Assembly: GCA_937924525.1 (NCBI GenBank)
Contig: CALDSU010000008.1
Location: 1 to 64,000, forward strand
Source of the DNA: an uncultured Bryobacteraceae bacterium
GTDB lineage: Bacteria > Acidobacteriota > Terriglobia > Bryobacterales > Bryobacteraceae
Length of the DNA stretch: 64,000 nucleotides
Direction: 5' to 3'
Each line of letters begins with the position of its first letter. The stretch's first letter is position 1. The position numbers were made by a program, and so were the translations under genes. This document shows, piece after piece, positions 9,299-18,761 of the stretch. A model generated the notes under the pieces. That model ran no database searches and was not told the origin of the DNA. It saw nothing but the letters and a program-made list of their open reading frames with translations.

Positions 9299-9306
9299 GT
9301 TATAAT
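9299..9306. promoter_or_regulatory. bidirectional -10 region between the kinase and ribA
   Basis: The octamer GTTATAAT contains TATAAT on the plus strand (9301-9306, for ribA at 9339) and TATAAC on the minus strand (9304-9299, for the kinase at 9273). The same octamer recurs at 27026-27033 between another divergent pair. Confidence 0.55.
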
Positions 9307-9338
9307 TGAAACAGATTCCCGCAATCTTCGCGCACACC

Positions 9339-9956
9339 ATGAATGACGTCGTTTCCGCCGGATTGGAAAAAGTTGCCGAGGCGGACTTCCCCACCCGTTT
9401 CGGCCCGTTCCGGATTTATGGATTCCGGCTCCAGGAGGGCGACCGCGTGGAGGAGGCGGTGGTGTTGCGCCGGGGCGATCTTGCCGGCGACCCGCCGCCG
9501 CTGGTCCGGATTCATTCCCAGTGTCTCACCGGCGACGTGTTCCATAGCCTGCGCTGCGACTGCCGCCCCCAACTCGAACTGGCGATCCAGAAGATCGGGG
9601 AAGAAGAGCGGGGACTGCTGATCTACGAACACAAGGAAGGGCGCGGCATTGGCCTGCTGAATAAACTGCGGGCGTACGAACTCCAGGATCAGGGCGCCGA
9701 CACGGTCGAGGCGAATGAACGGCTGGGGTTCGCCGCGGACCTGCGGGACTACGCGCTGCCGGGCGAGATCCTACGCTTCTTCGGACTGGCCCGCGTGCGC
9801 CTGCTTTCCAACAATCCGGAAAAGGTGCTCGCGGTCGAGCGCGCGGGGATAGCGGTCACCGAGCGGATACCCTGCGTGGCGGAAGCGGCGGAATTCGCCA
9901 CTGACTACCTGCGCACAAAAAAGGAGAAGATGGGCCACCTGTTGGAGGGGTTCTGA
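9339..9956 (+). CDS. ribA: GTP cyclohydrolase II
   Basis: First step of riboflavin synthesis: GTP to diaminohydroxyribosylamino-pyrimidinone phosphate, formate and pyrophosphate. The zinc site is present as Cys62, Cys73 and Cys75 (CLTGDVFHSLRCDC), followed by the catalytic region EERGLLIYEHKEGRGIGL. The usual HEGRGIGL is KEGRGIGL here. At 205 residues it is a stand-alone RibA without the RibB (DHBP synthase) domain that is often fused to it. Start ATG at 9339 fits the family N-terminus; an upstream in-frame ATG at 9306 overlaps the -10 element. Confidence 0.93.
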   Translation: MNDVVSAGLEKVAEADFPTRFGPFRIYGFRLQEGDRVEEAVVLRRGDLAGDPPPLVRIHSQCLTGDVFHSLRCDCRPQLELAIQKIGEEERGLLIYEHKEGRGIGLLNKLRAYELQDQGADTVEANERLGFAADLRDYALPGEILRFFGLARVRLLSNNPEKVLAVERAGIAVTERIPCVAEAAEFATDYLRTKKEKMGHLLEGF

Positions 9957-10359
9957 ACGCGGCGGGAGGGGGCCGGAAATGAAGCAAGGGCGGCCGCCGG
10001 ATCTCCCTGGGTTCAACTCTTGAACCCATCAACTCTTCTTCCGAGTCTTCGTAATGCTTCAGTGGCCCTCTTCCTGTTAATGCGGGGCAAAATCCGCTAC
10101 GCCTGAGGATTTCAAGCAATCCGGTGCGGCGTCAGGGGGCGCTACTGAAGGGAACGGGAGAACCAGCGACCGCCCTTCATCTCAATGTTCTCGATGCAGT
10201 CCTCCTCTCATCGATATCCCTTCGCTGCCGAAGGGGCCTTTGTTCCCTCTTGCGAGGGGCGGGAGCGAGGCCGATTGCCCATCGCTTCCCCGCACTTTCA
10301 ATATGCCTCCGTTTCCCTGGGACGTCAAGACGCAAACGAATTGCCATTTTGGCGAGAGA
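9957..10359. other. 403-bp non-coding gap downstream of ribA
   Basis: Lies between convergent ribA and the amidohydrolase gene. It holds an inverted repeat GGGTTCA-ACTCT-TGAACCC (10009-10027), which could be a weak ribA terminator although no clean T-run follows. No RNA gene or convincing coding frame was seen in the rest; the open frames there have no family-like sequence. Confidence 0.6.
10009..10027 (+). repeat. perfect inverted repeat, possible weak terminator of ribA
   Basis: Seven-base arms GGGTTCA/TGAACCC around a 5-nt loop, 53 bp after the ribA stop. It is followed by ATCAACTCTTCTT rather than a continuous T-run. Confidence 0.4.
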
Positions 10360-11436
10360 TCAATTCGGAAAGGCGCTCGCATCCAAGCCCGGGATGATCC
10401 GCAGCGCGTTGCGGTAGTACACCTTGCGCAACACCTCGTCCGGAAGGTCGAGGCCGTAGACTTTCCAATACGCCTGGTAGCGGCGCAGGTGGTCGAAGTA
10501 TTCATCCGCCGTCTCGAGCACGCGGAAGTAGTAAGGGTACTCGGCGGTGTTCCAGGTGTCTTTGCCGAACAGGATGCGATCCTGAAAGCGGATGAAGAAC
10601 GCCCGCGCCGCCCGGGGCTGGCGTCCCAGTTCGCCCAGGATGGCCGCGATCTCCAGGTACATGTTGGGCAGTTTCTCCATCCAGCGGCCCAGTTCGCCCA
10701 GATCGTGCGCCATCCAACCGAAATGCGCGTTGATGAAGCGCGTCCGCGGGTGCTTGGCGAAGAGCCTGCGCTGCTCGGCGATCAACGTCTCCCACGTCAC
10801 GTCCAGCGCGCTGGCATTGCGCCGGGGGTGGGTTTTCAATTCCAGCCAGCGCTCGTTGAAGCGGTCCATAGGATCCCAGAAGGGTTTGGGATCGGCGGTG
10901 TGGATGAGCACGGGAATGCCGCGCCGCCCGCAGGTTTCGAAAGCGCGGTCAAAGCGCGGGTCATCGAGCGGAATGCGCTTGCCGCCCGCGTCCTTGAGAC
11001 CCATGCCGAAATGCTTCCAGACCTTCAGCCCTTGCGCGCCGGCGCGAATGTCGTCCTCCAGCAGGCGCGCTGCGCGCTCGGCGTAACCGGGGTCGTCGAG
11101 GCCGGTTTCCTCCAGGTTGGTGAACGCCGCGAAGCGCTTCGGCGCGTGTCCCTTCTGCGCTTCGGAGAACTCCCGGAAACGCGCGCCGCCTCCTCCCCGC
11201 ACGGGCGAATTGACCATGACGGCCATGTTCAGCGCGTCCATGTCCTTGAGCAGCCCGTCCAGGCATTGCGCCGTCACGCAGCGGGTCTGGTGCAGATGAA
11301 CGTCGACAAATGGATACTTGGCGCGCGGCACGTGGCGCTGTTCCGTCACCAACGTCGAGCGCGGCTCGTATTCCTCGAACGAGAGCGATTGCCCCCACAA
11401 ACCACAGGCCGCCACCAGCGGCAGGATGCAGCGCAT
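10360..11436 (-). CDS. exported amidohydrolase family 2 protein (PF04909-like)
   Basis: A 358-residue TIM-barrel hydrolase or decarboxylase of the amidohydrolase_2 group. Metal-site motifs are visible: FVDVHLHQT near residue 44, KVWKHFG, PVLIHTADP, FINAHFGW and a late Asp in ILFGKDTW. The N-terminus (MRCILPLVAACGLWGQS) is a signal peptide, so it acts in the periplasm. A site AGGAGA precedes the ATG. It follows the exonuclease gene by 17 nt in the same direction, so it is probably cotranscribed. The reaction is not assigned. Confidence 0.83.
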   Translation of the reverse strand: MRCILPLVAACGLWGQSLSFEEYEPRSTLVTEQRHVPRAKYPFVDVHLHQTRCVTAQCLDGLLKDMDALNMAVMVNSPVRGGGGARFREFSEAQKGHAPKRFAAFTNLEETGLDDPGYAERAARLLEDDIRAGAQGLKVWKHFGMGLKDAGGKRIPLDDPRFDRAFETCGRRGIPVLIHTADPKPFWDPMDRFNERWLELKTHPRRNASALDVTWETLIAEQRRLFAKHPRTRFINAHFGWMAHDLGELGRWMEKLPNMYLEIAAILGELGRQPRAARAFFIRFQDRILFGKDTWNTAEYPYYFRVLETADEYFDHLRRYQAYWKVYGLDLPDEVLRKVYYRNALRIIPGLDASAFPN

Positions 11437-11453
11437 ATCGTCTCCTGATCGTA

Positions 11454-12755
11454 CTATGCGCGCCCCAGGGGAAGCTGCGGGCGAAGCCGTTGCAGGCGGC
11501 GGCGCAAGCGCTCTTCGCGGCGTTCGAGCGCCGGCGAGTCGGCCACCTCCCGCGCCGCGCGAGTCCAGGCGAGGGCTTGGGCCCAGTCTCGCGCCGCGTG
11601 CTCGTAATGTTTAGCGAGTTGCTCGAGCGCAGGCGCCCGGTAGGGATTGCGGCTGCCGCTCAGGTCGCGCCAGATCTCCAGGGCAGCCTCCGGGCGGCCC
11701 TGCTTATTCTCGATCCCAGCCAGGTCCCAGAGCGTCCGGAAGAGCAACGTGTCCGGCAGTCCGATGGCGACCGCCCGCCGCAGAAGCCGCGCCGCCTGCT
11801 CCGGACGCTCGGCCTGCAACAGCCAGCGCGCCACGCCGATCAGGTCCGCGCCGTGATGGACGTGAATTTCTTCCGGCGCCCGGAACGCCTGCGGGACCAG
11901 TCCGGTCAGACAAGCCAGCGACACAATGTCCACCATGTTGTGATGAAACACCGGCACCAGGCGGAAGGCCTGGCGCGAGCGCAAGTAGTCGAAATAGACG
12001 TAGGGAATCAGTTCTCCCGGGACATCCCCCTGCCGCTCGACGCCGAGGATGCGGTTTTCCAGTTCGACCAGCCGGCACGACTCCAGCCGCAGCTTCCAGA
12101 GCCGGCGTGCGCCGAAGAGGAGATCGAGGTGGGCCAGCCGATCAAACGGGGGCCGCGCCCGCGCCATTCGGTACCGCGTTTCGAGCAGTGGCACATCGTA
12201 CGCTTTGCCGTTGTACGTAATCAGCACGTCGAAACGCGCCAGGTGCTCCGCCAGCCGCTCGAGCAGGGAGGCTTCTTCGCCGAAATCGCGCATGAAGAAC
12301 TGCCGCACCCGGAACCCCTCCGCGTCGATGTGGCCGACGCCGATGAGAAAGGCGTAGGTCCCCGCGCCGCCCGCCAGGCCGGTGGTCTCGGTGTCGAGGA
12401 ACGCCCATGTTCCGGGCGCCGCGTGCGCGATCTGGCCTTCGGACAGCGCGGCCAGCAAGTCCGGTGGCAACTCCTGCAACGTGGAAATGTCCATGCTGCC
12501 GTGCCGGCGGTGGCGTTCGTACAGCCGCTCGGTCTCGAAGTGCTCGCCCCCGCGCGTTTTCACGACTTCGCCGGAGATCAGATCCTCGACGAAGTAGCGC
12601 GCCGGGCGCACCTCGCCGGCGAATTCGCCGTCGCCGGGCGCTGCCTCGTCCACTGGGGTGGCCTCCGGCTGCGGGCGCGGGACGCCCGCGCGATAGCGCT
12701 CGTTGATCCGCGCTACCTTCTCCCGCAACAGCGCCAATTGTTCTTCTACCGTCAT
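11454..12755 (-). CDS. RNase H-like DEDD exonuclease with TPR-like C-terminus (YprB-type)
   Basis: 433 residues. The central part is an RNase_H_2/YprB-like 3'-5' exonuclease domain: Exo I in WAFLDTETTGLAGG, Exo II in LITYNGKAYDVPLLETR, and Exo III in VFHHNMVDIVSL. The C-terminal 150 residues are helical repeats (GVARWLLQAERPEQAARLL, ALEQLAKHYEHAARDW) of TPR type. The substrate is unknown; nucleic acid is expected. The start MTVEEQLALL at 12755 is preferred over a GTG at 12788, because a minus-strand -10 (TATAGT, 12794-12789) ends immediately before that GTG. Confidence 0.82.
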   Translation of the reverse strand: MTVEEQLALLREKVARINERYRAGVPRPQPEATPVDEAAPGDGEFAGEVRPARYFVEDLISGEVVKTRGGEHFETERLYERHRRHGSMDISTLQELPPDLLAALSEGQIAHAAPGTWAFLDTETTGLAGGAGTYAFLIGVGHIDAEGFRVRQFFMRDFGEEASLLERLAEHLARFDVLITYNGKAYDVPLLETRYRMARARPPFDRLAHLDLLFGARRLWKLRLESCRLVELENRILGVERQGDVPGELIPYVYFDYLRSRQAFRLVPVFHHNMVDIVSLACLTGLVPQAFRAPEEIHVHHGADLIGVARWLLQAERPEQAARLLRRAVAIGLPDTLLFRTLWDLAGIENKQGRPEAALEIWRDLSGSRNPYRAPALEQLAKHYEHAARDWAQALAWTRAAREVADSPALERREERLRRRLQRLRPQLPLGRA

Positions 12756-12788
12756 GCCTACTTTCGCTGTTTCTTTGCCGTCCTTCAC

Positions 12789-12796
12789 ACTATACT
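12789..12796. promoter_or_regulatory. overlapping divergent -10 elements between exonuclease gene and galU
   Basis: ACTATACT holds TATACT on the plus strand (12791-12796), 6 nt before the galU GTG, and TATAGT on the minus strand (12794-12789). The plus-strand spacing predicts a transcript starting at the GTG itself, that is, a leaderless galU mRNA. Confidence 0.55.
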
Positions 12797-12802
12797 CGGC
12801 AG

Positions 12803-13684
12803 GTGATCAACCGCGCAATTGTACCCGTGGCCGGGCATGGCACCCGGCTGCTGCCCGCCACCAAGTCGCAGCCGAAGGAAATGCTGCCGGTGGCGCGCAA
12901 GCCGATCGTGCAGTACGTGGTGGAGGAGTTGTGCCGCAACGGCGTCGATGAGATTCTCTTCGTCACCGGCCGCAACAAGAGCTCGATTGAGAACCACTTC
13001 GATTACGATCCCGAGTTGTACCGCACGCTGGCCGACGCGCAGAAGCTCGATCTGCTGAACGAGACGTTCCGGGATTCCCGGGCGAACTTTTTCTATACGC
13101 GCCAGCGCATGCAAAAGGGGCTGGGGGACGCCATTCTTTGCGGTGAAAGTTTCGCCGGGGAAGAGCCGTTCGTGGTGGCGCTGGGCGACTCGATCCTTGG
13201 TTTGCACGCGAATTCGCAAGTGGTGACCAGGATGGCGGAGGTGTTCACGGCCAAGCGCGCCAGTTGCGTGCTGGCGGTAGAGGAAGTGCCGCGGGAAGAG
13301 ACCCGCCACTATGGCATTGTGCAGCCCGAGGGCCTGGCCGAAGACGTGTTCCGCGTCGTCGACCTGGTCGAGAAACCCGCGCCGGAGGAAGCGCCCAGCA
13401 ACCTGGCGATCGCGGGCCGGTACGTGTTCTCCCCGTTGATTTTCGACCTGATCCGCAGCGTCCAGCCCGACAAACGCGGCGAAATCCAGGTGACCGACGC
13501 CATTCGCCTGTTGTGTGAGGAAGGCAAGCGGGTGGTCGCCGTGCGCTTGCCGGCGGGCGAGAAGCGTTATGACATCGGCAACTTCCCCAGCTATTTTGAA
13601 TCCTTTGTGGAATTCGCGCTCGCCGATCCGGAATATGGGGCGGAGTTCCGCAAGACGCTGGAACGGATGCTGAGGAGCGCCTGA
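12803..13684 (+). CDS. galU: UTP--glucose-1-phosphate uridylyltransferase
   Basis: GalU makes UDP-glucose from UTP and glucose 1-phosphate, a precursor for polysaccharides and glycolipids. The nucleotidyltransferase signature VPVAGHGTRLLPATKSQPKE is at the N-terminus, with the KPIVQYVVEE helix, VALGDSILG (metal-binding Asp) and LVEKPAPEEAPSNLAIAGRY further on. Length 293 is normal. Start is GTG with no Shine-Dalgarno in the 6 nt after the -10 hexamer. A monocistronic unit. Confidence 0.95.
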   Translation: MINRAIVPVAGHGTRLLPATKSQPKEMLPVARKPIVQYVVEELCRNGVDEILFVTGRNKSSIENHFDYDPELYRTLADAQKLDLLNETFRDSRANFFYTRQRMQKGLGDAILCGESFAGEEPFVVALGDSILGLHANSQVVTRMAEVFTAKRASCVLAVEEVPREETRHYGIVQPEGLAEDVFRVVDLVEKPAPEEAPSNLAIAGRYVFSPLIFDLIRSVQPDKRGEIQVTDAIRLLCEEGKRVVAVRLPAGEKRYDIGNFPSYFESFVEFALADPEYGAEFRKTLERMLRSA

Positions 13685-13732
13685 ACGGCGGATGGGGCTT
13701 ACGGGGTCTCCCGCGCTTGCCGAAGGCGGCGG

Positions 13733-14062
13733 CTATTCCGCGGTTTCGCGTTTCTTCAGACTCGCCTCGTTAGCCGCCATAAAGGAGATCAGGTCCTCGG
13801 CGTGGCTCAGCAGCCGCTCCCACTGCTCCTTATAGAGCGTCACGGGGAAACGGCCCAGCCCGTATACGGACAGGGCGCCCTTCTCGCTGACTTTCATGGT
13901 GAGGCCGCCTCGGGCGGACATGCGGCGCAGGCGTTCCCGCTCCGCCTCCAGTTCCTGCCGGTGGATCGCGAGGTCGCTTTTCACCTGCGCGAGTTCGGCC
14001 TGGACGCCGTCCACATCGGCGCGCAAACGCGCCAGCTCTTCCCGCAAGGATTCATCGGTCAT
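13733..14062 (-). CDS. small coiled-coil protein of unknown function
   Basis: 109 residues, MTDESLREELARLRAD at the start. Residues 3-50 have heptad-like leucines and many Glu/Arg, predicting a coiled coil. The C-terminal half (TMKVSEKGALSVYGLGRFPVTLYKEQW) is a compact domain found in small acidobacterial hypotheticals by my recollection; no function is known. Divergent from tsaD, separated by 57 bp. The longer upstream frame is antisense to tsaD and was dropped. Confidence 0.65.
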   Translation of the reverse strand: MTDESLREELARLRADVDGVQAELAQVKSDLAIHRQELEAERERLRRMSARGGLTMKVSEKGALSVYGLGRFPVTLYKEQWERLLSHAEDLISFMAANEASLKKRETAE

Positions 14063-14119
14063 ACTTAGCCCTCCATCGTAACGCAGCGCGGAGCGGCGCG
14101 CGCGTGTTACAAGGGGAGC

Positions 14120-15196
14120 GTGCGAATCCTGGGCATCGAGTCCTCGTGCGACGAGACAGCCGCGGCGGTCGTGGACAGCGAAGGCGTGGTGCGCTCGTCC
14201 GTCGTGGCGTCGCAGCTCGATGTGCACGGCAAGTACGGCGGCGTGGTTCCGGAACTGGCGTCGCGGGAGCACCTGCGGGCCATCGTGGTGGTGGTGCGCG
14301 ACGCGCTGGCGCAGGCCGAGGCCCGGCTCGAGGATCTGGCGGCCATCGCGGTGACCGAGGGGCCGGGGCTGGTGGGGTCGCTCCTGGTGGGCATCACCTA
14401 CGCGAAAGCGCTGGCGTTTGCCGCGGACAAGCCGCTGATTGCGGTCAACCACCTGGAAGGGCACATCCATGCGGCGGTCCTGGAGGCGCGGCGCCGCGGA
14501 CAGCCCGTCGAATTTCCCGCGCTGGCCCTGGTGGTCAGCGGCGGGCACACGCATTTGTACGCGGTGCAGGAGGATTTCCGGTATCGGTTATTGGGACGCA
14601 CCCGCGACGATGCCGCGGGGGAGGCGTACGACAAAGTCGCCAAACTGCTTGGGTTCGGGTATCCCGGAGGACCCACGCTCGACCGGCTGGCGCCGTTCGG
14701 CGATCCTGAGCGGTTCCGCTTCTCCCTTGCCAAGATGAAGGGCAACGCCTTGGATTTCAGCTTCAGCGGGCTGAAGACCGCGGTGCTGCGCTGGGTGGAA
14801 GCGCGCGAGCTGGCCGGCGAGATTCAGGCGCGGCGGGAGTTGCTGCGCGGGGGCGGCAGGCCCGGGCTGGAGGCGTGGCTGCGGGCGACGCCACAGGAAA
14901 CGCTGGATTTGATCGCCTGTTTCCAGCGCACGGTCATTGAGGAACTGATGCGCCGCGTGCGGGTTTCCGCCGCGGAAATCGGCGCCCGGGCGATTCTCAT
15001 CACGGGCGGCGTCGCCGGCAATGCGGGCCTGCGCGAGACGGCGGCGCGCGCAATCGCCGGAGTTCCCGTGCACTTCCCCACGCCGGAACTCTCGACCGAC
15101 AACGCCGCCATGATCGCGGCCGCGGCATTCCCGAAACTGCTCCGCGGCGAGCGGGCGGGATTTGAGCTGACGGCCAAGGCGAACCTTGGCCTGTAG
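14120..15196 (+). CDS. tsaD: tRNA N6-adenosine threonylcarbamoyltransferase TsaD
   Basis: TsaD transfers threonylcarbamoyl to A37 of ANN-decoding tRNAs, working with TsaB and TsaE. ASKHA-fold motifs are clear: [15 protein letters not shown] at the N-terminus, metal ligands His111 and His115 in [20 protein letters not shown], and the late [13 protein letters not shown] and STDNAAM motifs. 358 residues, slightly longer than the usual 340 because of an insertion around [15 protein letters not shown] start, preceded by AAGGGGAG. Confidence 0.96.
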   Translation: MRILGIESSCDETAAAVVDSEGVVRSSVVASQLDVHGKYGGVVPELASREHLRAIVVVVRDALAQAEARLEDLAAIAVTEGPGLVGSLLVGITYAKALAFAADKPLIAVNHLEGHIHAAVLEARRRGQPVEFPALALVVSGGHTHLYAVQEDFRYRLLGRTRDDAAGEAYDKVAKLLGFGYPGGPTLDRLAPFGDPERFRFSLAKMKGNALDFSFSGLKTAVLRWVEARELAGEIQARRELLRGGGRPGLEAWLRATPQETLDLIACFQRTVIEELMRRVRVSAAEIGARAILITGGVAGNAGLRETAARAIAGVPVHFPTPELSTDNAAMIAAAAFPKLLRGERAGFELTAKANLGL

Positions 15197-15257
15197 CGCC
15201 GGCGGCGGGGGAGGCGGACCGGGCCGGCGCTGCTGTATGCTTGCCGATGGATCCCCT

Positions 15258-16598
15258 ATGCAACGCCGCCGATTCCTGCAAAGCGCCGCCGCCCCTGCCG
15301 CGGCCGCCGGCCAGCCTTCGCCCAGCGACCGCATCCGCGTCGGCATCATCGGGAGCGGGGGAATGGGCCGCAACAACCTGCGCGATTTCCAGCGCAACCG
15401 CGACGTCGAGATCGTGGCCGTGTGCGACGTGTTTCAGCCGAATCTCAAAGCCGGAGTCGAGCTCACCGAGGGACGCGCCAAGGCGTACACCGACTACCGC
15501 CGCCTGCTCGAGCAGAAGGACATCGACGCGGTGGTGATCGCGACGCCCGAACACTGGCACGCGTTGATGTGCGTGGACGCCTGCCAGGCGGGCAAGGATG
15601 TCTACGTGGAAAAACCGATCTCGCTGTGCGTACGGGAAGGCCGCCTGATGGTGGAGGCGGCGCGGCGGCACCAGCGGGTGGCGCAAGTGGGGATCCAGCA
15701 GCGCTCCGGCACGCATTTTCAGCGGGCCGTCCGGGCAGTGCAGCAGGGGCGCATCGGCAAAGTGCTTTATGCCCAGTGCTGGAATCATTCCTGGGAACCG
15801 CCCTCGAATCTCGGCTTCCCCGCCGACACGCCGCCGCCCGCCGAGCTCGACTGGGACGCCTGGCTGGGCCCTGCCCCGTTTGTGCCCCACAATCCCGCGC
15901 GGCGGCGCTTTGGAAACTGGTGGGCCACCGGCGGCGGGCAGATGACCAATTGGGCGGTACATCTGATCGACATCGTGCATTGGGCCACCGGCGAGGATTC
16001 GCCGGTCAGCGTGGCTTCGACCGGCGGCGTGCTGTACCTGCACGAAGCGCGGGAAACGCCGGATACCCAGCAGGTGATCTTCTCCTACCCGGGCTATCAA
16101 CTGTACTATTCGACGCTGCGGCACAACAGCTTTGGGCACGACGGCCATCCCGGCAACAAACCTTTCGGCAGCTACGGCATCCGGCTGCACGGCACGGCGG
16201 GAACTTGTTTTGTCGACCGCGCGGGCTATCAGATTACGCCCCAAATGCGCGGGTTTTCCGATCCCGGCGCGATGGGCTCGCGCGATTCCTACGACGACCT
16301 CACCGGCGTGGGGATCTACTTCGCGGGCGAAACAGCCGGCGAGCGCGGCACCACCTCGATTCAGCATTTCCCGCACGTCCGCCATTTCCTGGACTGCGTC
16401 CGGAGCCGCCAGCGTCCCATCGGCGATATCGAGATCGGCCATAAGGCGACCGTGGCGTGTCATCTGGCCAACATCGCCTACCGGACCGGTGAACGGATCG
16501 AGTGGGACGCGCGAGCCGAGCGGATCACCAACAGCGCGAAGGCCAACGCGCTGCTTACGGTGAAGTACCGCGCGCCCTGGTCGCTCCCGGGGCTGTAA
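15258..16598 (+). CDS. Gfo/Idh/MocA family oxidoreductase with Tat-like signal
   Basis: 446 residues. The N-terminus MQRRRFLQSAAAPAAAAG carries an RRxFL twin-arginine-like signal, so the protein is probably exported folded with its NAD(P) cofactor. The Rossmann domain follows (VGIIGSGGMGRNNL), then the EKPISLCVREG motif, which holds the family Lys, and the C-terminal substrate-binding part (ATGGGQMTNWAVHLIDIVHW). It is the acidobacterial/planctomycete type of Gfo/Idh/MocA protein; the sugar substrate is unknown. The start at 15258 begins with the signal peptide; a frame extension upstream overlaps tsaD and was rejected. Confidence 0.87.
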   Translation: MQRRRFLQSAAAPAAAAGQPSPSDRIRVGIIGSGGMGRNNLRDFQRNRDVEIVAVCDVFQPNLKAGVELTEGRAKAYTDYRRLLEQKDIDAVVIATPEHWHALMCVDACQAGKDVYVEKPISLCVREGRLMVEAARRHQRVAQVGIQQRSGTHFQRAVRAVQQGRIGKVLYAQCWNHSWEPPSNLGFPADTPPPAELDWDAWLGPAPFVPHNPARRRFGNWWATGGGQMTNWAVHLIDIVHWATGEDSPVSVASTGGVLYLHEARETPDTQQVIFSYPGYQLYYSTLRHNSFGHDGHPGNKPFGSYGIRLHGTAGTCFVDRAGYQITPQMRGFSDPGAMGSRDSYDDLTGVGIYFAGETAGERGTTSIQHFPHVRHFLDCVRSRQRPIGDIEIGHKATVACHLANIAYRTGERIEWDARAERITNSAKANALLTVKYRAPWSLPGL

Positions 16599-16642
16599 CG
16601 GATCCGCGCCGGCCCGGCCGTCCTGCCGCTTGAGGAAGCCTC

Positions 16643-17254
16643 TCAGCGCGGGTGCAAGGCCTCGCGCAAGCGCTGCGGAACTTCGCCGGGCGCCCGGACG
16701 CGCAGCACCTGGAAGCCGGCGGCGCGGGCGCTCGCTTCCCCGGTGTCGGTATCTTCGACCACCAGCGGCCGCCGCGCACCGGTCCGCCGGGCGGCCAGCA
16801 GGTAGGGGTCGGGCGCGGGCTTGCGCCGGTCTACTTCGTCACCGTAGACCGCCGCCGCCAAGTGATGGCGCACCTTACCCTGCTCCAGAATCGGCTCCAC
16901 TTCGCTCCGTTCGCTGGAAGTCACCACCGCCACGGGCAAGGAAGCCGCCACCGTTCCGATCAGTTCCCGGATGGCGGGGGAGACCAGTTGCGCCTGGAGG
17001 GCCAGCGTCTGGAAATGCACCCGCTTCTCCGCGTAAATGGAGCGCATCTCGTCGCCGCGCACGGGACGAGGCGCCAGACCCGCCAGAAAGTTCAATAAGT
17101 CCACATCGGACGAGCCAACGCACCGCCGCTGGTAGAGATCCCAATCCAGGGAAATGCCGAGGGGTCCCAGCACCGCCTGCCAGGCCGCGAAATGTACGGG
17201 CTCGGAGTCGACCAGCACCCCGTCAAAGTCAAAGAAGACCGCGTCGTAGGGCAA
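16643..17254 (-). CDS. HAD-superfamily phosphatase/phosphomutase
   Basis: 203 residues with all HAD motifs: FFDFDGVLVDSE (motif I nucleophile Asp), VVTSSERSEV (motif II Ser/Thr), RRKPAPDPYLLA (motif III Lys) and VVEDTDTGEASARAAG (motif IV). A helical cap lies between motifs I and II, as in phosphoglycolate phosphatase and beta-phosphoglucomutase relatives. It starts 12 nt after the M48 protease gene on the same strand, so the two form an operon. The substrate is not assigned. Confidence 0.87.
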   Translation of the reverse strand: MPYDAVFFDFDGVLVDSEPVHFAAWQAVLGPLGISLDWDLYQRRCVGSSDVDLLNFLAGLAPRPVRGDEMRSIYAEKRVHFQTLALQAQLVSPAIRELIGTVAASLPVAVVTSSERSEVEPILEQGKVRHHLAAAVYGDEVDRRKPAPDPYLLAARRTGARRPLVVEDTDTGEASARAAGFQVLRVRAPGEVPQRLREALHPR

Positions 17255-17265
17255 GCGCTGCTCCG

Positions 17266-18657
17266 TCAGTTGGCGAACCGCAGCGAGCGGGCGATCTCAT
17301 CGAAGGTGCGCTGGTAGTCGCCAAACTCCCGCTCGGGGGCGATGAACACCACATAGAAGACGCCATCGGGACGTTCCACGGTGAGCAGGACGTTCTGCTC
17401 GCGCTGGCCCCGGAGGGGCGATTCGCCCTGGAGGTCGGTCAGCAAGGCGGACCGGCGATCCACACGGGCGCGCCGGGGGTTCGAGGTGACTCGCAAACCC
17501 GGATTCCCGTCAATCAGTTGCTCGATGAGCGCCCGGGTGTCGTTGGCCAGATTCCTCCGCCCGGGAGATGGAAAGATCCCGGCTACCGCGCCGTACGCGA
17601 TGGCATGCCCATTGGCGTTTTGAATCACCCCGGCGCGGGGCGCGATGGTCATATTGGCGGAGTTCTGCGTGCCAAACACCTCCCAGTTGTCCGGATAGTT
17701 GAACGACACATTGGGCCCGCGATACGCCCGGAATCGGCCGGACGGCGGCGGCACGTTCAGACTCTCCGGGCGCTGCTGCGACGCGGCGGGCGTCCCCGAC
17801 GGCGACGCCCCACCGCCCGAGAGCGCGTTCGGTTGCTGCTGCTGCCGGGGCGGAGGAAGCTTGGCCAATTGCGCCTTTACGCGTTCGAACTCCGCCTGGT
17901 TCCCATCGGTGAAAGAGAGGCGCGGCATCACCGCGATCTCGGCCTCCACCGCCTTGACGCGGTTGCCCGGGTTAGGGTGGCTGGAGAGGAACTGCGGGGC
18001 GCGTGAGCCGCCTTGGGCTTCGAGCTTTTCAAAGAAGCGCGCCATCTCCACCGGGTTATAGCCAGCCTGCGCCATCATGCGTGCTCCCAGCGCGTCGGCC
18101 TGGTCCTCAGCCGTCCGGGAGAATTTGAGCAGGAATCCCTGAGCCCCGATTTGCGTGAGCGCCGCGGCCAGGTTGCTGCCGGTGGCGATGCCGGCCAGGA
18201 TGGCCGGGATCTGCATAAACTGGGCTTTGGATGCCTGGTTGGTGCCGTGGCGCAGCGCGACATGGGCGATCTCATGGCCAACCACGCCCGCCACCTGCGC
18301 TTCGTTATCCGCCGCGAGAATCAACCCCGAGTGGATGAACGTCGGACCGCCAGGCAGGGCGAAGGCATTGATCGATGGATCGTTGATGAGAGTAAAGGAG
18401 TAGGGATAGTCTCCAGCTTCGGGGGTGGCTGCGAGCTTCCGCCCCATGCGGGTGATGTAATCCTGGAGTTCCCGGTTGTCGATCACCTGCACCTGCCGGC
18501 TGATCTGGGCGGCATACTCCCGCCCCAGTTGGATGTCCTGGTCCCGGGAGAAGAGGTTCCAGCCCGGCTTAATTGGTTCTCCAGGTTTCCTAGCCCAGCC
18601 GGCCGGCACGGTAAGAATTACCGCCAGCGACGCCGCACAAAGTCGATTCCGGACCAT
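17266..18657 (-). CDS. exported M48-family zinc metalloprotease
   Basis: 463 residues. Signal peptide at the N-terminus (cleavage near PAGWA). The M48 catalytic region is present: HEIAH at 128-132 and the third zinc ligand Glu184 in RTAEDQADALGARMM, with SSHPNPGNRVKAVE downstream. This matches BepA/YfgC-like periplasmic proteases, which police outer-membrane protein assembly. After a Pro/Gln-rich linker (about 275-315) a separate 145-residue C-terminal domain replaces the TPR domain of BepA. AGGAG precedes the ATG. HAD gene follows. Confidence 0.9.
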   Translation of the reverse strand: MVRNRLCAASLAVILTVPAGWARKPGEPIKPGWNLFSRDQDIQLGREYAAQISRQVQVIDNRELQDYITRMGRKLAATPEAGDYPYSFTLINDPSINAFALPGGPTFIHSGLILAADNEAQVAGVVGHEIAHVALRHGTNQASKAQFMQIPAILAGIATGSNLAAALTQIGAQGFLLKFSRTAEDQADALGARMMAQAGYNPVEMARFFEKLEAQGGSRAPQFLSSHPNPGNRVKAVEAEIAVMPRLSFTDGNQAEFERVKAQLAKLPPPRQQQQPNALSGGGASPSGTPAASQQRPESLNVPPPSGRFRAYRGPNVSFNYPDNWEVFGTQNSANMTIAPRAGVIQNANGHAIAYGAVAGIFPSPGRRNLANDTRALIEQLIDGNPGLRVTSNPRRARVDRRSALLTDLQGESPLRGQREQNVLLTVERPDGVFYVVFIAPEREFGDYQRTFDEIARSLRFAN

Positions 18658-18761
18658 GATTTCATTCTCCTACAACAGATCCGGCGGTCCGGCGAGCGCC
18701 GTTCGACCACCTCGCCCCTAGCCTGTTGCAAGTGGAGGGCCAAGGAGCGAGGGTAGCCCGC

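Noticed and set aside
10182-10505. Possible minus-strand gene in the gap after ribA
   Set aside because: It overlaps the end of the amidohydrolase gene, and the part in the gap has low-complexity Cys/Thr/Arg sequence with no motif or ribosome site.
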